64,000 bases of DNA from an uncultured Bacteroides sp. (GCA_900544675.1 UQVZ01000017.1:1-64000), one strand, 5' to 3'. Positions 17,651 through 26,456 are shown, counted from the first letter of the stretch. Numbers and translations are program-made. Notes: generated by a model from the letters alone, not told the origin.

Positions 17651-18523
17651 ATGAATAAGGTGCTTGCAGAGATTATCGCAGGAGTGATTCCGCACAAGAT
17701 GACACGGAACAGGTGGCGCGGACTCTTGCGTTATGGGGTTATCAGAGCCTTGAAGTTGAAGTATCGGATGAAGCACGACCATACCCCGCCCAAGTATTAC
17801 CTGACCGTGTGTGCCATCGCAAAGAATGAAGGCCCTTATTTCAAGGAGTGGATAGAATGGCACCGCAAGCAAGGGGTGGAGAAGTTTTATATCTATGATA
17901 ATGAAAGTACAGACGAGACGCGCGAAGTGCTGGCGCCTTATATCGAGTCGGGATTGGTGGAATATACCTATTTCCCCGGAAGGAAACGTCAGCTTGCCGC
18001 TTACGATGATTGTTTCGAACGGCATCGGCTGGAAGCACGCTGGATAGCGGTCATCGACCTGGACGAGTTTATCGTTCCGATAAAGGACCGGTCTATACCC
18101 GATTTCCTGCACCGGATGGAGAAATTCTCGGTAGTGGAGATTAACTGGCTGGTGTATGGTAGCGGAGGAGCCAGGAAACGCGAGCCGGGAGGTATCATGG
18201 AAAGATTCCGGCGGCATTCCCTTCCGGAACATAAGCTGAATACTCACGTGAAGAGCATCGCCGACCCGCGCCGCGTATGCACGATGATAGGATGTCATGA
18301 AGCTGCCCGCATATCCGGAAAAGCCGGTGATTCTCATGGAATGCAGGTAAAAAAACATTTCGGCGACCGTAAGCCACAGCAGGATGTCATCCGCATCAAT
18401 CATTATGCCGTGAAGTCTTACGAAGAGTTCTTGGCCAAACGAGCCCGAGGCCGTGCCCGTATCAACACGTTGCGCGACATGGGCTATTTCGACCGCTATG
18501 ATTTGAACGATATTGAAGAATGA
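17651..18523 (+). CDS. GT92/DUF23-type glycosyltransferase
   Basis: A 290-residue cytosolic glycosyltransferase. The GT-A fold is recognisable from YLTVCAIAKNEGPYFKEWIE, then FYIYDNESTDETREV, and the metal-binding DxD-like block AVIDLDEFIVP. Later motifs (EINWLVYGSGG, HYAVKSYEEFLAKRARGR) match the DUF23/GT92 group found in Bacteroidetes glycan clusters. The donor and linkage cannot be assigned. It begins 12 bp after the Stealth gene, in the same operon. Confidence 0.88.
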   Translation: MNKVLAEIIAGVIPHKMTRNRWRGLLRYGVIRALKLKYRMKHDHTPPKYYLTVCAIAKNEGPYFKEWIEWHRKQGVEKFYIYDNESTDETREVLAPYIESGLVEYTYFPGRKRQLAAYDDCFERHRLEARWIAVIDLDEFIVPIKDRSIPDFLHRMEKFSVVEINWLVYGSGGARKREPGGIMERFRRHSLPEHKLNTHVKSIADPRRVCTMIGCHEAARISGKAGDSHGMQVKKHFGDRKPQQDVIRINHYAVKSYEEFLAKRARGRARINTLRDMGYFDRYDLNDIEE

Positions 18524-18575
18524 ATCTTACGGACGGTCTTCGCCCGATAATAACAGAAATGTAATATTATCAGAA

Positions 18576-19574
18576 ATGGCTACCTATTATGGAAGAAAAT
18601 ACAAGCTGTTAGAGCTGAGGCATAGAGTGAAAGAACTTTTTCTTGCCACGAGGATTGCGCTGAAGTCGAAAGAATTAAGAAAGCCTGAAACGGAGAAACC
18701 GCTTTATATCGCCATGGTCGACGGCGAGACGTTTCATGGAGGGATGTGCGACAGGTTCAAGGGGATTATCTCTCTTTATGCCTATTGCAAATACCGGGGC
18801 CTTCCTTTCCGAATCAAGTATACTTATCCGTTCCATCTGGAAGACTACCTTTCTCCGTCAACCTATGACTGGACAATAAAAAAAGGCGAATATACGGATA
18901 ATCCTTTTTACAGCCGGATTCTCTATATGAGAGGCGAACACCTTGCAAGCAGGCTCCTGCATCTGAAGACAAGGAAACAAATCCACTTTTATACCAACCG
19001 GGATTGTCTGACACACATCAACCGGGCATACGCAACCGAAGGGAATCCCCCTTTCGAGTGGGGAGAGCTGTATCGTGAATTGTTTAAGCCCGGTCAGGTC
19101 TTACAGGAACGGCTTGAAGTCATTAAGAAAGAACTGGGCGAAAATTATTATGCCGCCGTGTTCCGTTTCCAGAATCTGCTTGGAGATTTCCGAGAGTATC
19201 ACTATAAATCGATGGAAGACCAAGACGAGAAGGAGCAGCTTATCGGGAAATGCCTTCAAGCCCTCAAAACCTTGCAGACTGAGCATGGGAATCAGACGTT
19301 GTTAGTCACCTCAGACAGCGTGACTTTCTTGAAAAGGGCGGTGCAGCTTGAGAGGGTGCATATCATATCAGGCACTTTGGTCCATATTGACGGACAAAAA
19401 AACTCTGTCTTGGAAAATTCATACGAAGTTTATCTGAAATCCTTCCTTGACTTCTATGCCCTTAGCGGGGCGCAGAAGATTTACCGGGTAGGGACTTCGT
19501 ATATGTATCCCAGCGAATTTCCCGTGTATGCCGCTAAAATACACAATGTCCCGTTTGAAAGTATGATTATCTAA
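18576..19574 (+). CDS. NodZ/fucosyltransferase-like glycan protein
   Basis: A 332-residue protein of glycan clusters. It contains FHGGMCDRFKGIISLYAYCKYRGLPFRI, close to the nucleotide-sugar-binding start seen in NodZ-like alpha-fucosyltransferase relatives (shown here as GGMCDRFKGI), then AVFRFQNLLGDF, and TLLVTSDSVTFLK near the C-terminal Rossmann half. These motifs point to a GT-B-like transferase, but the HxRxGD motif of true fucosyltransferases is replaced by FRFQNLLGDF, so activity is uncertain. The start at ATG 18576 was chosen over TTG 18513, which overlaps the preceding gene. Confidence 0.65.
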   Translation: MATYYGRKYKLLELRHRVKELFLATRIALKSKELRKPETEKPLYIAMVDGETFHGGMCDRFKGIISLYAYCKYRGLPFRIKYTYPFHLEDYLSPSTYDWTIKKGEYTDNPFYSRILYMRGEHLASRLLHLKTRKQIHFYTNRDCLTHINRAYATEGNPPFEWGELYRELFKPGQVLQERLEVIKKELGENYYAAVFRFQNLLGDFREYHYKSMEDQDEKEQLIGKCLQALKTLQTEHGNQTLLVTSDSVTFLKRAVQLERVHIISGTLVHIDGQKNSVLENSYEVYLKSFLDFYALSGAQKIYRVGTSYMYPSEFPVYAAKIHNVPFESMII

Positions 19575-19599
19575 GGGGAGGGGACCGCATGATAAAAAG

Positions 19600-19665
19600 A
19601 TTGTCGCCGGCGAGAGCGTTCAAAGCCTTTTTTGGAACAAATCTCAGCGTCGGCGACAATTTTTT
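19600..19665. terminator. Bidirectional terminator between convergent genes
   Basis: ATTGTCGCCG (19600-19609) pairs perfectly with 19651-19660, followed by TTTTT. The loop contains the further complementary pairs GAGA/TCTC and GTTC/GAAC, so an extended arm can form. It separates the plus-strand glycan genes from the minus-strand GT4 gene. Confidence 0.7.
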
Positions 19666-19692
19666 AAGCGTATCAAAGGTTTCGAAGTCTTT

Positions 19693-20844
19693 TTACTTTG
19701 GTCCCATTCCGTTTTCTTCCATAATTTCCCTGAACCGGCGGCTCCATGCCGTCCAGCTGAGCTTTTCCTTGTATAAACGCAGTCCGCCCTCGTGTAAGGT
19801 TTGCAGCGATTCGGCGTTGAGGTTGCGTTTGATGCAGGCGGCGAAGTCGGCGGCGGTGGCTGTGGGTGGCAGCTTGTAGCCGTTTACTCCGTCGATGACA
19901 TAATCGCCTATGCCTCCTGTGTCGTAAGTGAAGATAGGTACACCGTAGGCGGAAGCCTCGCAGTAAACAATGCCGGCGCATTCCGCTTGCGTAGGAAGCA
20001 GGAAGAGGGTTGCTTCTTGCCACAATTGCACGTAGCGGCGGTATTGTTCCGGGTCGTTCTTGTTGAGGAAGCCCACGTATTCGATGTAGGGTAACCCTTC
20101 GTATTGCGGCGGCAGTTCTTTGATACCGGCAATGACAAGTTTTGCCTTGACGCCTTGCTCGTTAAGCAGACGAACGGTCTCGACCGCTATATCGCCTCCT
20201 TTACGTATCCATTCCACGCCCGAAAAGAGGATGTTGAATCCTTCTTCGTTTATCGGTTTGAGTGGGTTCGGTTGGAGGTCGGTGTCGTCTATGTTCGCTC
20301 CGAATTCTATGACGTAGGTCTTTTTAGGGTCGTAGCCGTAATCTTTTATGACGGACTGGGCCGCCCAGTGTGACGAGCGCAGATTGAGTGTGGCACGGCG
20401 GATACCTGCCCGTTCTCCTTCGTCTCCGTGTCTTATGGTTTTCATCGGCAGCTTTTTCTTCCAGTAATAACCTACCATGAGGCGGTGTGTCGTGTCTGTA
20501 TAGAAAATGATGGGGATATCTTTGGGCAAGTAAGGCAGCAGGCATGCGTTGCAGGGCACAAACAGGTAGTCGCAACCTTTGTAATCGTTCTTGTTGATGC
20601 TGCGTGCGCTGAGCTTGCTGTAACTCCGGCTGTAGTTTATTTTGATGTGTTTGTACCGTAGCTTGGAGAGACATCTATAGATAAATTTTGTCACATCGTT
20701 CGGGTGAGAGCATATCCACTTCACTTCGTAGCCTGCGTTCTCTATGCCCTCTCTGATTTTAAAGATGGTGCCGCTCCATGCCTTGCGGTCGGTAAACGGA
20801 TTTTTTTCGGATACGTATCCGATAACTTTCTTTCTATTTCCCAT
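19693..20844 (-). CDS. GT4-family glycosyltransferase
   Basis: A 383-residue GT-B glycosyltransferase. The C-terminal nucleotide-sugar half shows FNILFSGVEWIRKGGDIAVE and the EX7E region AECAGIVYCEASAYGVPIF, followed by DTGGIGDYV. It should add a hexose to a lipid- or surface-linked glycan in the cytosol. The start at 20844 (MGNRKKVIGYVSEK) was preferred because AAAGGAAA precedes it by five bases; in-frame ATGs at 20874 and 20898 would give a longer N-terminus that lies almost against the upstream gene. It is the last gene of a three-gene minus-strand run. Confidence 0.9.
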   Translation of the reverse strand: MGNRKKVIGYVSEKNPFTDRKAWSGTIFKIREGIENAGYEVKWICSHPNDVTKFIYRCLSKLRYKHIKINYSRSYSKLSARSINKNDYKGCDYLFVPCNACLLPYLPKDIPIIFYTDTTHRLMVGYYWKKKLPMKTIRHGDEGERAGIRRATLNLRSSHWAAQSVIKDYGYDPKKTYVIEFGANIDDTDLQPNPLKPINEEGFNILFSGVEWIRKGGDIAVETVRLLNEQGVKAKLVIAGIKELPPQYEGLPYIEYVGFLNKNDPEQYRRYVQLWQEATLFLLPTQAECAGIVYCEASAYGVPIFTYDTGGIGDYVIDGVNGYKLPPTATAADFAACIKRNLNAESLQTLHEGGLRLYKEKLSWTAWSRRFREIMEENGMGPK

Positions 20845-20903
20845 GGTTTCCTTTAATTCATCATTCAATAGCATGCATTTGTGATAGAGGCGGAGCATTT
20901 TTC

Positions 20904-21683
20904 CTATCCTTCTTCTTCTATTCTTTGCCTTATTTTCGGATAGTGCTCCAGTATGTTGTCCAGTGCCTTGCGGTTTCGGTCGTCATCGGGATTGAGGTTG
21001 ACGTTCATAAGGGAAAGCTGTCGGGGTTTCCCTATTCCTTTTGCTGTGCGCCGGCCGTTGGGGAGAGGGACGACGTAAGTGCCTTGTGATACCGCAGCCG
21101 CCCAAAACCATATATCGTCGTTAGTCGGCGCCATTTTCATGAACACCGCAGGGTCGAGCATGGCTTCATCTAAGGAATGTGGCGGATACAACACGCCGCC
21201 TACTCCTGTCTGCATGGCAAGGCGGCTGAAATGAATCCGCTTGAAGATGAAATCGTACCACTTGTACTTTCTCCACCGGCTATAAGGCGCGTTCAGGCGT
21301 ATCTTCCTTACCCGGTGTGCAAGGATGGCGTCCGGCAACCGTTTATGCAGGTACAGCAGGTCGCGCAACAGATGAGGCGGGTAATTGATATCGTCGTCAA
21401 TGGTCACGATGATGTCTTCGGGAAAGTCCTTTAGTGCCGGGATGAGTTTTTTGTACGAACGTATCTCGGCAGGGTCGAATCTTATTTCAAGAAGCGGGCT
21501 TTCCTTTTGAAGCTTTTCAAGCTCCGGGGGAAGTTTCCCGTCGGGAAATTTCTGCGTGTCCAGATGCAATACAATCTTATCAGGTTGCAGGGAACCTCTC
21601 AAGATAGAGCGTATAGCTTCTACCGCATACGGTATCGCCTCGGGGAATGAGGTTAGCGAAACGATGATTCTCTTGTCATTCAT
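20904..21683 (-). CDS. Glycosyltransferase, copy 1 of tandem pair
   Basis: A 259-residue GT-A-like transferase. It begins RIIVSLTSFPEAIPYAVEAI, has the metal-site block IIVTIDDDINYPP, then GVGGVLYPPHSL and MAPTNDDIWFWAAAV. It matches its upstream neighbour along its whole length, so the two come from a tandem duplication. The acceptor is unknown. The gap to its neighbour is 12 bp and the same operon is likely. Confidence 0.85.
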   Translation of the reverse strand: MNDKRIIVSLTSFPEAIPYAVEAIRSILRGSLQPDKIVLHLDTQKFPDGKLPPELEKLQKESPLLEIRFDPAEIRSYKKLIPALKDFPEDIIVTIDDDINYPPHLLRDLLYLHKRLPDAILAHRVRKIRLNAPYSRWRKYKWYDFIFKRIHFSRLAMQTGVGGVLYPPHSLDEAMLDPAVFMKMAPTNDDIWFWAAAVSQGTYVVPLPNGRRTAKGIGKPRQLSLMNVNLNPDDDRNRKALDNILEHYPKIRQRIEEEG

Positions 21684-21695
21684 CTTCTGTCGGGT

Positions 21696-22496
21696 TTATG
21701 CGTGTTTGACATCGTAGCCGATTCGTTGACCGATTTCGGGGTATCTTTCCACAATCGCCTTTAGAGCGGCGGCATTCCGGTCGGTACCTGACTTGAAATT
21801 GGTAGTCTTCAGTGACAGCTCGCGTGGCTTGCCCACTCCTTTAGGCTTGTTATATCCGAACGGGACGGGTACTATCGGAGTGCCGTTGGCTACCGCTGCC
21901 GCCCAAAACCAGATATCGTCTGTCGTAGGAGCTATCCGGGTGAACAGTTCCACGTCAAGCATCTCCGGTTTTAAGGAATGAGGCGGATACAATACACCGC
22001 CTACGCCGGTCTGTATGTTCGTAAAGCCGATATGAATTTTCTTTAGCAGAAAGTCATACCATCTGTATTTGCTCCATTGGCGGTAAGGCTTGCCGGGCTT
22101 CATGCGTTTGGCACGGTGCGCCAATACGGCATGCGGAAGCTGTTCGTGCAGTCGGAGCAAGTCGCGTAGCATGTGCTTGTGGTAAGCTACATCATCGTCT
22201 ATCGTTACGATTACCGCGTCGGGGAAATCCTTTAATGCCGGAATCAGTTTTCGGTATGAGCGGATGTCTCTGTCGTAATTCCGTATTTCGAAACGGGAAG
22301 TGCTGTCTGCTATCTGTCGCAGTGCTTGAGGTATTTCGTTTTTCTCGAATTGCGAGAAGGTAAGATAAAGCACTACCTTATCGGGAAGGACAGAACCGTG
22401 CAAGATGGATTGGACGGCTTGGGCGGCATACGGTATCGCTGCAGGAAATGAGGTCAGGGATACAATGATTTTTTGTTCGGATACGTTCGGCTTCAT
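21696..22496 (-). CDS. Glycosyltransferase, copy 2 of tandem pair
   Basis: A 266-residue paralogue of the next gene, with KIIVSLTSFPAAIPYAAQAV, VIVTIDDDVAYH, GVGGVLYPPHSL and IAPTTDDIWFWAAAV. The ATG at 22496 (MKPNVSEQ) aligns with the start of its paralogue. An in-frame ATG at 22532 would add MKYPTGTQEIVN, whose first residues copy the AAA-ATPase start MKYPIGIQ seen at the left edge. The gene therefore sits directly behind a captured 5' region, and either start is possible. Glycan role as for its paralogue. Confidence 0.85.
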   Translation of the reverse strand: MKPNVSEQKIIVSLTSFPAAIPYAAQAVQSILHGSVLPDKVVLYLTFSQFEKNEIPQALRQIADSTSRFEIRNYDRDIRSYRKLIPALKDFPDAVIVTIDDDVAYHKHMLRDLLRLHEQLPHAVLAHRAKRMKPGKPYRQWSKYRWYDFLLKKIHIGFTNIQTGVGGVLYPPHSLKPEMLDVELFTRIAPTTDDIWFWAAAVANGTPIVPVPFGYNKPKGVGKPRELSLKTTNFKSGTDRNAAALKAIVERYPEIGQRIGYDVKHA

Positions 22497-22513
22497 GTTC
22501 ACTATTTCTTGGG

Positions 22514-22573
22514 TACCTGTCGGATACTTCATCGTGCATTACGCTTTAAGGATTTATGCAAAGGAACAAAATT
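22514..22573 (-). repeat. Relic copy of an AAA-ATPase gene 5' end
   Basis: This stretch matches 281-340 at 51 of 60 positions without gaps. It includes the start codon, the first codons MKYP-G-Q and the upstream leader with TTTATGCAAAG and AACAAAATT. The -7 element is degraded to GAATTTTG on the minus strand. It is the left-over of an excised or decayed AAA-ATPase copy, now serving as the upstream region of the glycosyltransferase pair. Confidence 0.8.
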
Positions 22574-22647
22574 CTTTCGAGGTGAACAAGCCTGAAAGGT
22601 GAAAAGCATATAATTTCCCTGCCATGCCCGGTGATTGCCCTATATTT

Positions 22648-24939
22648 TCACAGTCCGAATCGGGAGGTATCCACTTCTTTTACTTCTTTCTTTTTGTATC
22701 CGCCGAATTTGTAGCTGAACGATACGGCAAAACTGCGTTCGTAGTTTTTTACATCCATATCGAAGTGTTGGTTTCCGTTGCGCGATTCAATGGCAAGACG
22801 GTTCATGCCGTTGAAGAGGTCGGTGCCTTTTACCTGAATCATCGCCTTGCCGCCGGCAAAGGTATAACGCAAGGCGGCATCTACAGAGCTTACGGCACCG
22901 ATGCTGTAGCTGCCTTGCACCGTACCGGTCTGTCCGAAAGCGGAAATCTCCAGTCGGATATCAGGCTGTTTGCATAGAGTGAATGTGTTTGTCCATTGTC
23001 CGATACCTGCCCATTGCTTGTGGTCGAAGGGCGCATCGTAATAATTGCTTGCCTTGTCGTGTTTCATCTGCGCTATCAGCATCAGTCGGCTATCCCACCA
23101 TGTGCCTGCCTTGAAAGGAATGATGGCCGTGAAAGTCAAGAGCTTTATGAAGTCCCAGTTCTGGTAGTTGTAGACGGCTTTCAGTTCATCGGAATCCAGG
23201 TAAGCCATTTGCATAAAGTAGTCGGGCACGTAGCTATAGTCTGCTTGCAGGATGTATTTGCTTTTCCAAATGTAGGTCAGTGTGGCGGTATAGTCGCTGT
23301 AAGGCCGCAGGTAGGCGTTGCCCACAGAGGTTTGATAGCCGTTCAGGTAGCTGGTGCTGCCGCTTAGCGTCCAATAGTCGGGATAGGTCTTGTCCGAGCT
23401 GAACGAGAGCTGGAAGATGTGTGAGGCGGAAGGTATGTAGTTCAGCGAGAAGTTGGGATAGACTGCCCATTTCCGGTAGTCTGCCATCTGATAATATTCT
23501 ATGGCCGCCGATGCGCTGAGGCTCCATTGCGGACTGAAAGTCTTGTCGAATCCTGTATATAATGTATAGGTGTATTCGTCAATGTGTGTCTCGTTGTTAA
23601 GTTCTTCCATTTCGGGAAGATTATAGCGTTGCGAGTTCCGGTCGTTGACGTATGCGAACGAAGCGCCGTAGTTCAGCTTCCAGTCTTTCGGAAGTGTATG
23701 GCTTTGGTCGGCATATACTTTCCAGCGGTCGATGCGTTGGCGTGAATCGCTTTGGAACGCGGTCGTGTTTCCTCCGTTGCCGGTATCGGTATCGGTGAAG
23801 TCTTGTGTGTTTTTGTTCCGGTAATAGGTATAGTCTGCTCCGGCGCTCAATCCGAAGCCCGAAGTATAGTTGAATGCCAGGTTGTGCAGCTGTATGTCGC
23901 TTTGCTTGTCGTTATTCGAACGGGTCACGTTGCCCCATGCTTCCATAAAGCCCGTCTGTTTAGGACTGACGCTTCCTGTGTAGCTCAAGCTGAGGCTGTT
24001 CTTTTCATCGGGTTTGAAGTTGATGCCGGTACGGAACGTATGGGTGAGGTTTCGTCCTTCGCTGTTATCCGAGAGACGGATGTCGTGTGTTTCCCCTTTT
24101 ACGGTATGCAGGGCAGCGAAGTCCATGCCCTGACGGTAATAACGGTCGTTCAGGTTATACATCACGTCTACATCCCATTGTTTCGAAAGCCAGGCCAGTG
24201 TAATGCCTCCGTTGCCTCCGGCTTCATCTTTTTGGATATAGTTTCCGTTCACTTCCCCTTGCAGTCCGCCCTCTCCCGGTTTATATCCTTTTATTATCAG
24301 ATTGACGGCAGCACCGCGCACATGATATTGGGGAGGTGCGCTGTACATCACTTCTGCCCGTTCCACACGCGAGGCGGGAAGGCTTTTCAAGAGAGTTATC
24401 AGTTGCTCTGCGGTCATCGAAGAGGGCTTTCCGTTGAGTAGGATGCTGAGGCTTCCGCTTCCGGCAAGGCTGGGCATACCGTCTTTCTCCATCACGCCCG
24501 GAAGCTGGAGCAAGGCTTCGTAGGCATTGGTGACAAGTCGTCTGGCAATCAGTTGTGGCATGTCGTAAGTCAGGCGGTTGCCTTCCATCTTCACCAGTGG
24601 ACGTTCGCCTTGTACCGTTACTTCGTCCAGTGCATAAGCTTTCGGGGTGAGTACGAAGGTGCCGGCATTGGCTCCGCTTCCTGCTTTCATAACTGTATTA
24701 TATATAAGGTGTTGCACGATGAGCCGGTAATGTTCCGGTTGCCGGTCGAAGCGGAATGTACCGAGGCTGTCGGTCAAGGTGGCGTCGAGGTAGACAGAGT
24801 CGGCGGTTTGCAGGACTACGGTAGCTGCTTCTACAGGTTGGCTGTCCGTGTCGGTCACTTTTCCCGTAAGGGTTTGTGCCGGAAGCAGGCCGGCGTTTCC
24901 GATAAGGAGCATGAAGCTGAGGAAAAATCTTGTTTTCAT
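22648..24939 (-). CDS. Outer membrane beta-barrel protein, TonB-receptor-like
   Basis: A 763-residue outer-membrane protein. A signal peptide ends in LLPAQ. A carboxypeptidase-D-like beta domain follows (about 22-100, LTGKVTDTDSQPVEAATVVL), then a plug-like region (LDEVTVQGERPLVKMEGNRL, GSGSLSILLNGKPS, VRGAAVNLIIKGYK) and an OMP_b-brl_3-type barrel ending SYKFGGYKKKEVKEVDTSRF. There is no SusD partner, so it belongs to the solitary barrel group rather than SusC. It is transcribed away from a histidine kinase/response regulator pair and is a likely target of that system. Substrate unknown. Confidence 0.88.
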   Translation of the reverse strand: MKTRFFLSFMLLIGNAGLLPAQTLTGKVTDTDSQPVEAATVVLQTADSVYLDATLTDSLGTFRFDRQPEHYRLIVQHLIYNTVMKAGSGANAGTFVLTPKAYALDEVTVQGERPLVKMEGNRLTYDMPQLIARRLVTNAYEALLQLPGVMEKDGMPSLAGSGSLSILLNGKPSSMTAEQLITLLKSLPASRVERAEVMYSAPPQYHVRGAAVNLIIKGYKPGEGGLQGEVNGNYIQKDEAGGNGGITLAWLSKQWDVDVMYNLNDRYYRQGMDFAALHTVKGETHDIRLSDNSEGRNLTHTFRTGINFKPDEKNSLSLSYTGSVSPKQTGFMEAWGNVTRSNNDKQSDIQLHNLAFNYTSGFGLSAGADYTYYRNKNTQDFTDTDTGNGGNTTAFQSDSRQRIDRWKVYADQSHTLPKDWKLNYGASFAYVNDRNSQRYNLPEMEELNNETHIDEYTYTLYTGFDKTFSPQWSLSASAAIEYYQMADYRKWAVYPNFSLNYIPSASHIFQLSFSSDKTYPDYWTLSGSTSYLNGYQTSVGNAYLRPYSDYTATLTYIWKSKYILQADYSYVPDYFMQMAYLDSDELKAVYNYQNWDFIKLLTFTAIIPFKAGTWWDSRLMLIAQMKHDKASNYYDAPFDHKQWAGIGQWTNTFTLCKQPDIRLEISAFGQTGTVQGSYSIGAVSSVDAALRYTFAGGKAMIQVKGTDLFNGMNRLAIESRNGNQHFDMDVKNYERSFAVSFSYKFGGYKKKEVKEVDTSRFGL

Positions 24940-24964
24940 TGCGGTATGTATTTGTTTATTTCTT

Positions 24965-24972
24965 TATCTTTG
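24965..24972 (+). promoter_or_regulatory. Possible -7 element toward the histidine kinase
   Basis: TATCTTTG matches TAnnTTTG on the plus strand, 92 bp before the kinase start. No TTTG at the right distance upstream supports it, so it may be chance. Confidence 0.3.
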
Positions 24973-24978
24973 GCGTTG

Positions 24979-24986
24979 CAAATGTA
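24979..24986 (-). promoter_or_regulatory. -7 element of the beta-barrel gene
   Basis: On the minus strand this reads TACATTTG, an exact TAnnTTTG match 40 bp upstream of the start codon. The -33 position has no TTTG, which suggests a promoter that needs an activator. Confidence 0.55.
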
Positions 24987-25009
24987 GAAAGCCCTTTCAG
25001 CTTTCTTGG

Positions 25010-25042
25010 TTAATGCGAGGTTAACGTAACGTTAACGTAGCT
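25010..25042. promoter_or_regulatory. Three 11-bp direct repeats, probable regulator site
   Basis: TTAATGCGAGG, TTAACGTAACG and TTAACGTAGCT follow each other with exactly 11-bp periods (starts at 25010, 25021 and 25032). OmpR-family response regulators bind direct repeats of about one helical turn. The array is about 37-69 bp upstream of the expected transcription start of the beta-barrel gene, the usual activator position, and 22 bp before the kinase gene. Confidence 0.55.
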
Positions 25043-25064
25043 GGAGAAAAAAAGAATAGGCAAA

Positions 25065-26441
25065 ATGAAAGAAATCAAACACCTTCGCTGGATTGCTTTA
25101 ATCGCCTTGGCAGCCATTGTCGGATTGCAATGCGTATGGTTGTCAAACAGCTATCGGATGGCGGAAGAGAGTCTGCGGATGAAGAGTAACGAGATATTCA
25201 GAGAGGCGGCTTTTGAGGAAGCTTTCCATCGGATGAAATGTTATAAAAAGGAGAAATTCGGTGTGAGTGATACAAATTTGGTTATGAAGTTCGAGATGGA
25301 TACGACTGCGTCTGCCATGGGAGGAATGCCGAACAGATGGCTGATGTCGAGCATTCATACGGCTTTGCAGGACTACATCTTTACAGAAGTCCATCTGGAT
25401 ATCTCGCTCTCGTCGCTCGACTCCATTTATGCACACATGCTCGACTCGGTGGGTATCCGTGCCGAGGTAGCTTCGTGCGTCATTGATTCTGCCGGGCAGG
25501 TGCTCCGTTCTTCTGCGGGCGCGGCATGGCATTCGGGCGGTATCGTGAAGACCGAGCCGCTTATGCTCGATTTTGAAGAGGCACGCTTCTTGCAAGGCAT
25601 GATTGTCAATCCTTACTGGGTGATTGCACAGCGGATGGTTCTGGTGCTGATAGCTACCCTGCTCTTGGTCGGTGTGTTGGCGGGATGCATCGTCTGGCAG
25701 ATACGTGTCATTATCCGTCAAGACAAGATTGCGAAGCTGCGCGAAGACTTCTCGTATGCAATGATACACGATATGAAAACGCCGCTCAGTTCCATTGTGA
25801 TGGGTGCGCGTATCCTCGAAACCGGAAGGCTGGATAATCAGCCCGAGAAGCGTGCGACGTATTTCCGTATCTTGAAAGAGGAAGGAGAACACCTCATCAA
25901 CCTGACCAACAAGGTGCTGACCCTTGCCAAGCTGGAACATCGCCGGTTGAAGCTCGTAAAGATGGAATGTGCTTTACGCCCGATGCTGGAAGACCTTGCT
26001 GAGAAATACAAGGTAAAGACGGAAAAACCTGTCACTTATGTATGGCATCTGCAGGCGGATACCGTGTATGCCGACGAAGAATTCCTGAAAGAGGCTTTGA
26101 GCAACCTGATAGACAACGCGGTAAAATATTCGGGCGATTCGGTAGAAATAACCTTTGCTTCCGAGGTGTATGCCGACGGAAGCACGGCTGTGTCGGTGCA
26201 TGACAACGGGCTGGGTATTCCGCTGAGAGAACAAGCTAAGATATTCGAGAAGTACGAACGGGCATTGGCGGCAGGCAGAAGCCGCAAGGGCGGAGCTTCC
26301 GGTTTCGGGCTGGGACTGAACTATGTGTTGCGTATTATGGAAGCGCATGGCGGCAGTGTGAAGCTGGAAAGCATCGAAGGCGAGTACAGCGAGTTTACTT
26401 TGTTGTTCCCACCTTGCCAGCCGCAGGCTGCTATAGATTAA
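25065..26441 (+). CDS. Sensor histidine kinase
   Basis: A 458-residue inner-membrane kinase. Membrane helices span about 8-27 and 189-212 and enclose a periplasmic sensor domain of about 160 residues without a recognised fold. No HAMP domain is evident: the second helix leads directly to the HisKA domain, with the phospho-accepting His235 in AMIHDMKTPLSS. The ATPase domain shows the N box (LSNLIDNAVKYSG), G1 (VHDNGLGIP) and G2 (GFGLGLNYV). It is followed after 15 bp by its response regulator. Confidence 0.95.
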   Translation: MKEIKHLRWIALIALAAIVGLQCVWLSNSYRMAEESLRMKSNEIFREAAFEEAFHRMKCYKKEKFGVSDTNLVMKFEMDTTASAMGGMPNRWLMSSIHTALQDYIFTEVHLDISLSSLDSIYAHMLDSVGIRAEVASCVIDSAGQVLRSSAGAAWHSGGIVKTEPLMLDFEEARFLQGMIVNPYWVIAQRMVLVLIATLLLVGVLAGCIVWQIRVIIRQDKIAKLREDFSYAMIHDMKTPLSSIVMGARILETGRLDNQPEKRATYFRILKEEGEHLINLTNKVLTLAKLEHRRLKLVKMECALRPMLEDLAEKYKVKTEKPVTYVWHLQADTVYADEEFLKEALSNLIDNAVKYSGDSVEITFASEVYADGSTAVSVHDNGLGIPLREQAKIFEKYERALAAGRSRKGGASGFGLGLNYVLRIMEAHGGSVKLESIEGEYSEFTLLFPPCQPQAAID

Positions 26442-26456
26442 ATAAGAAGAAGGTAT

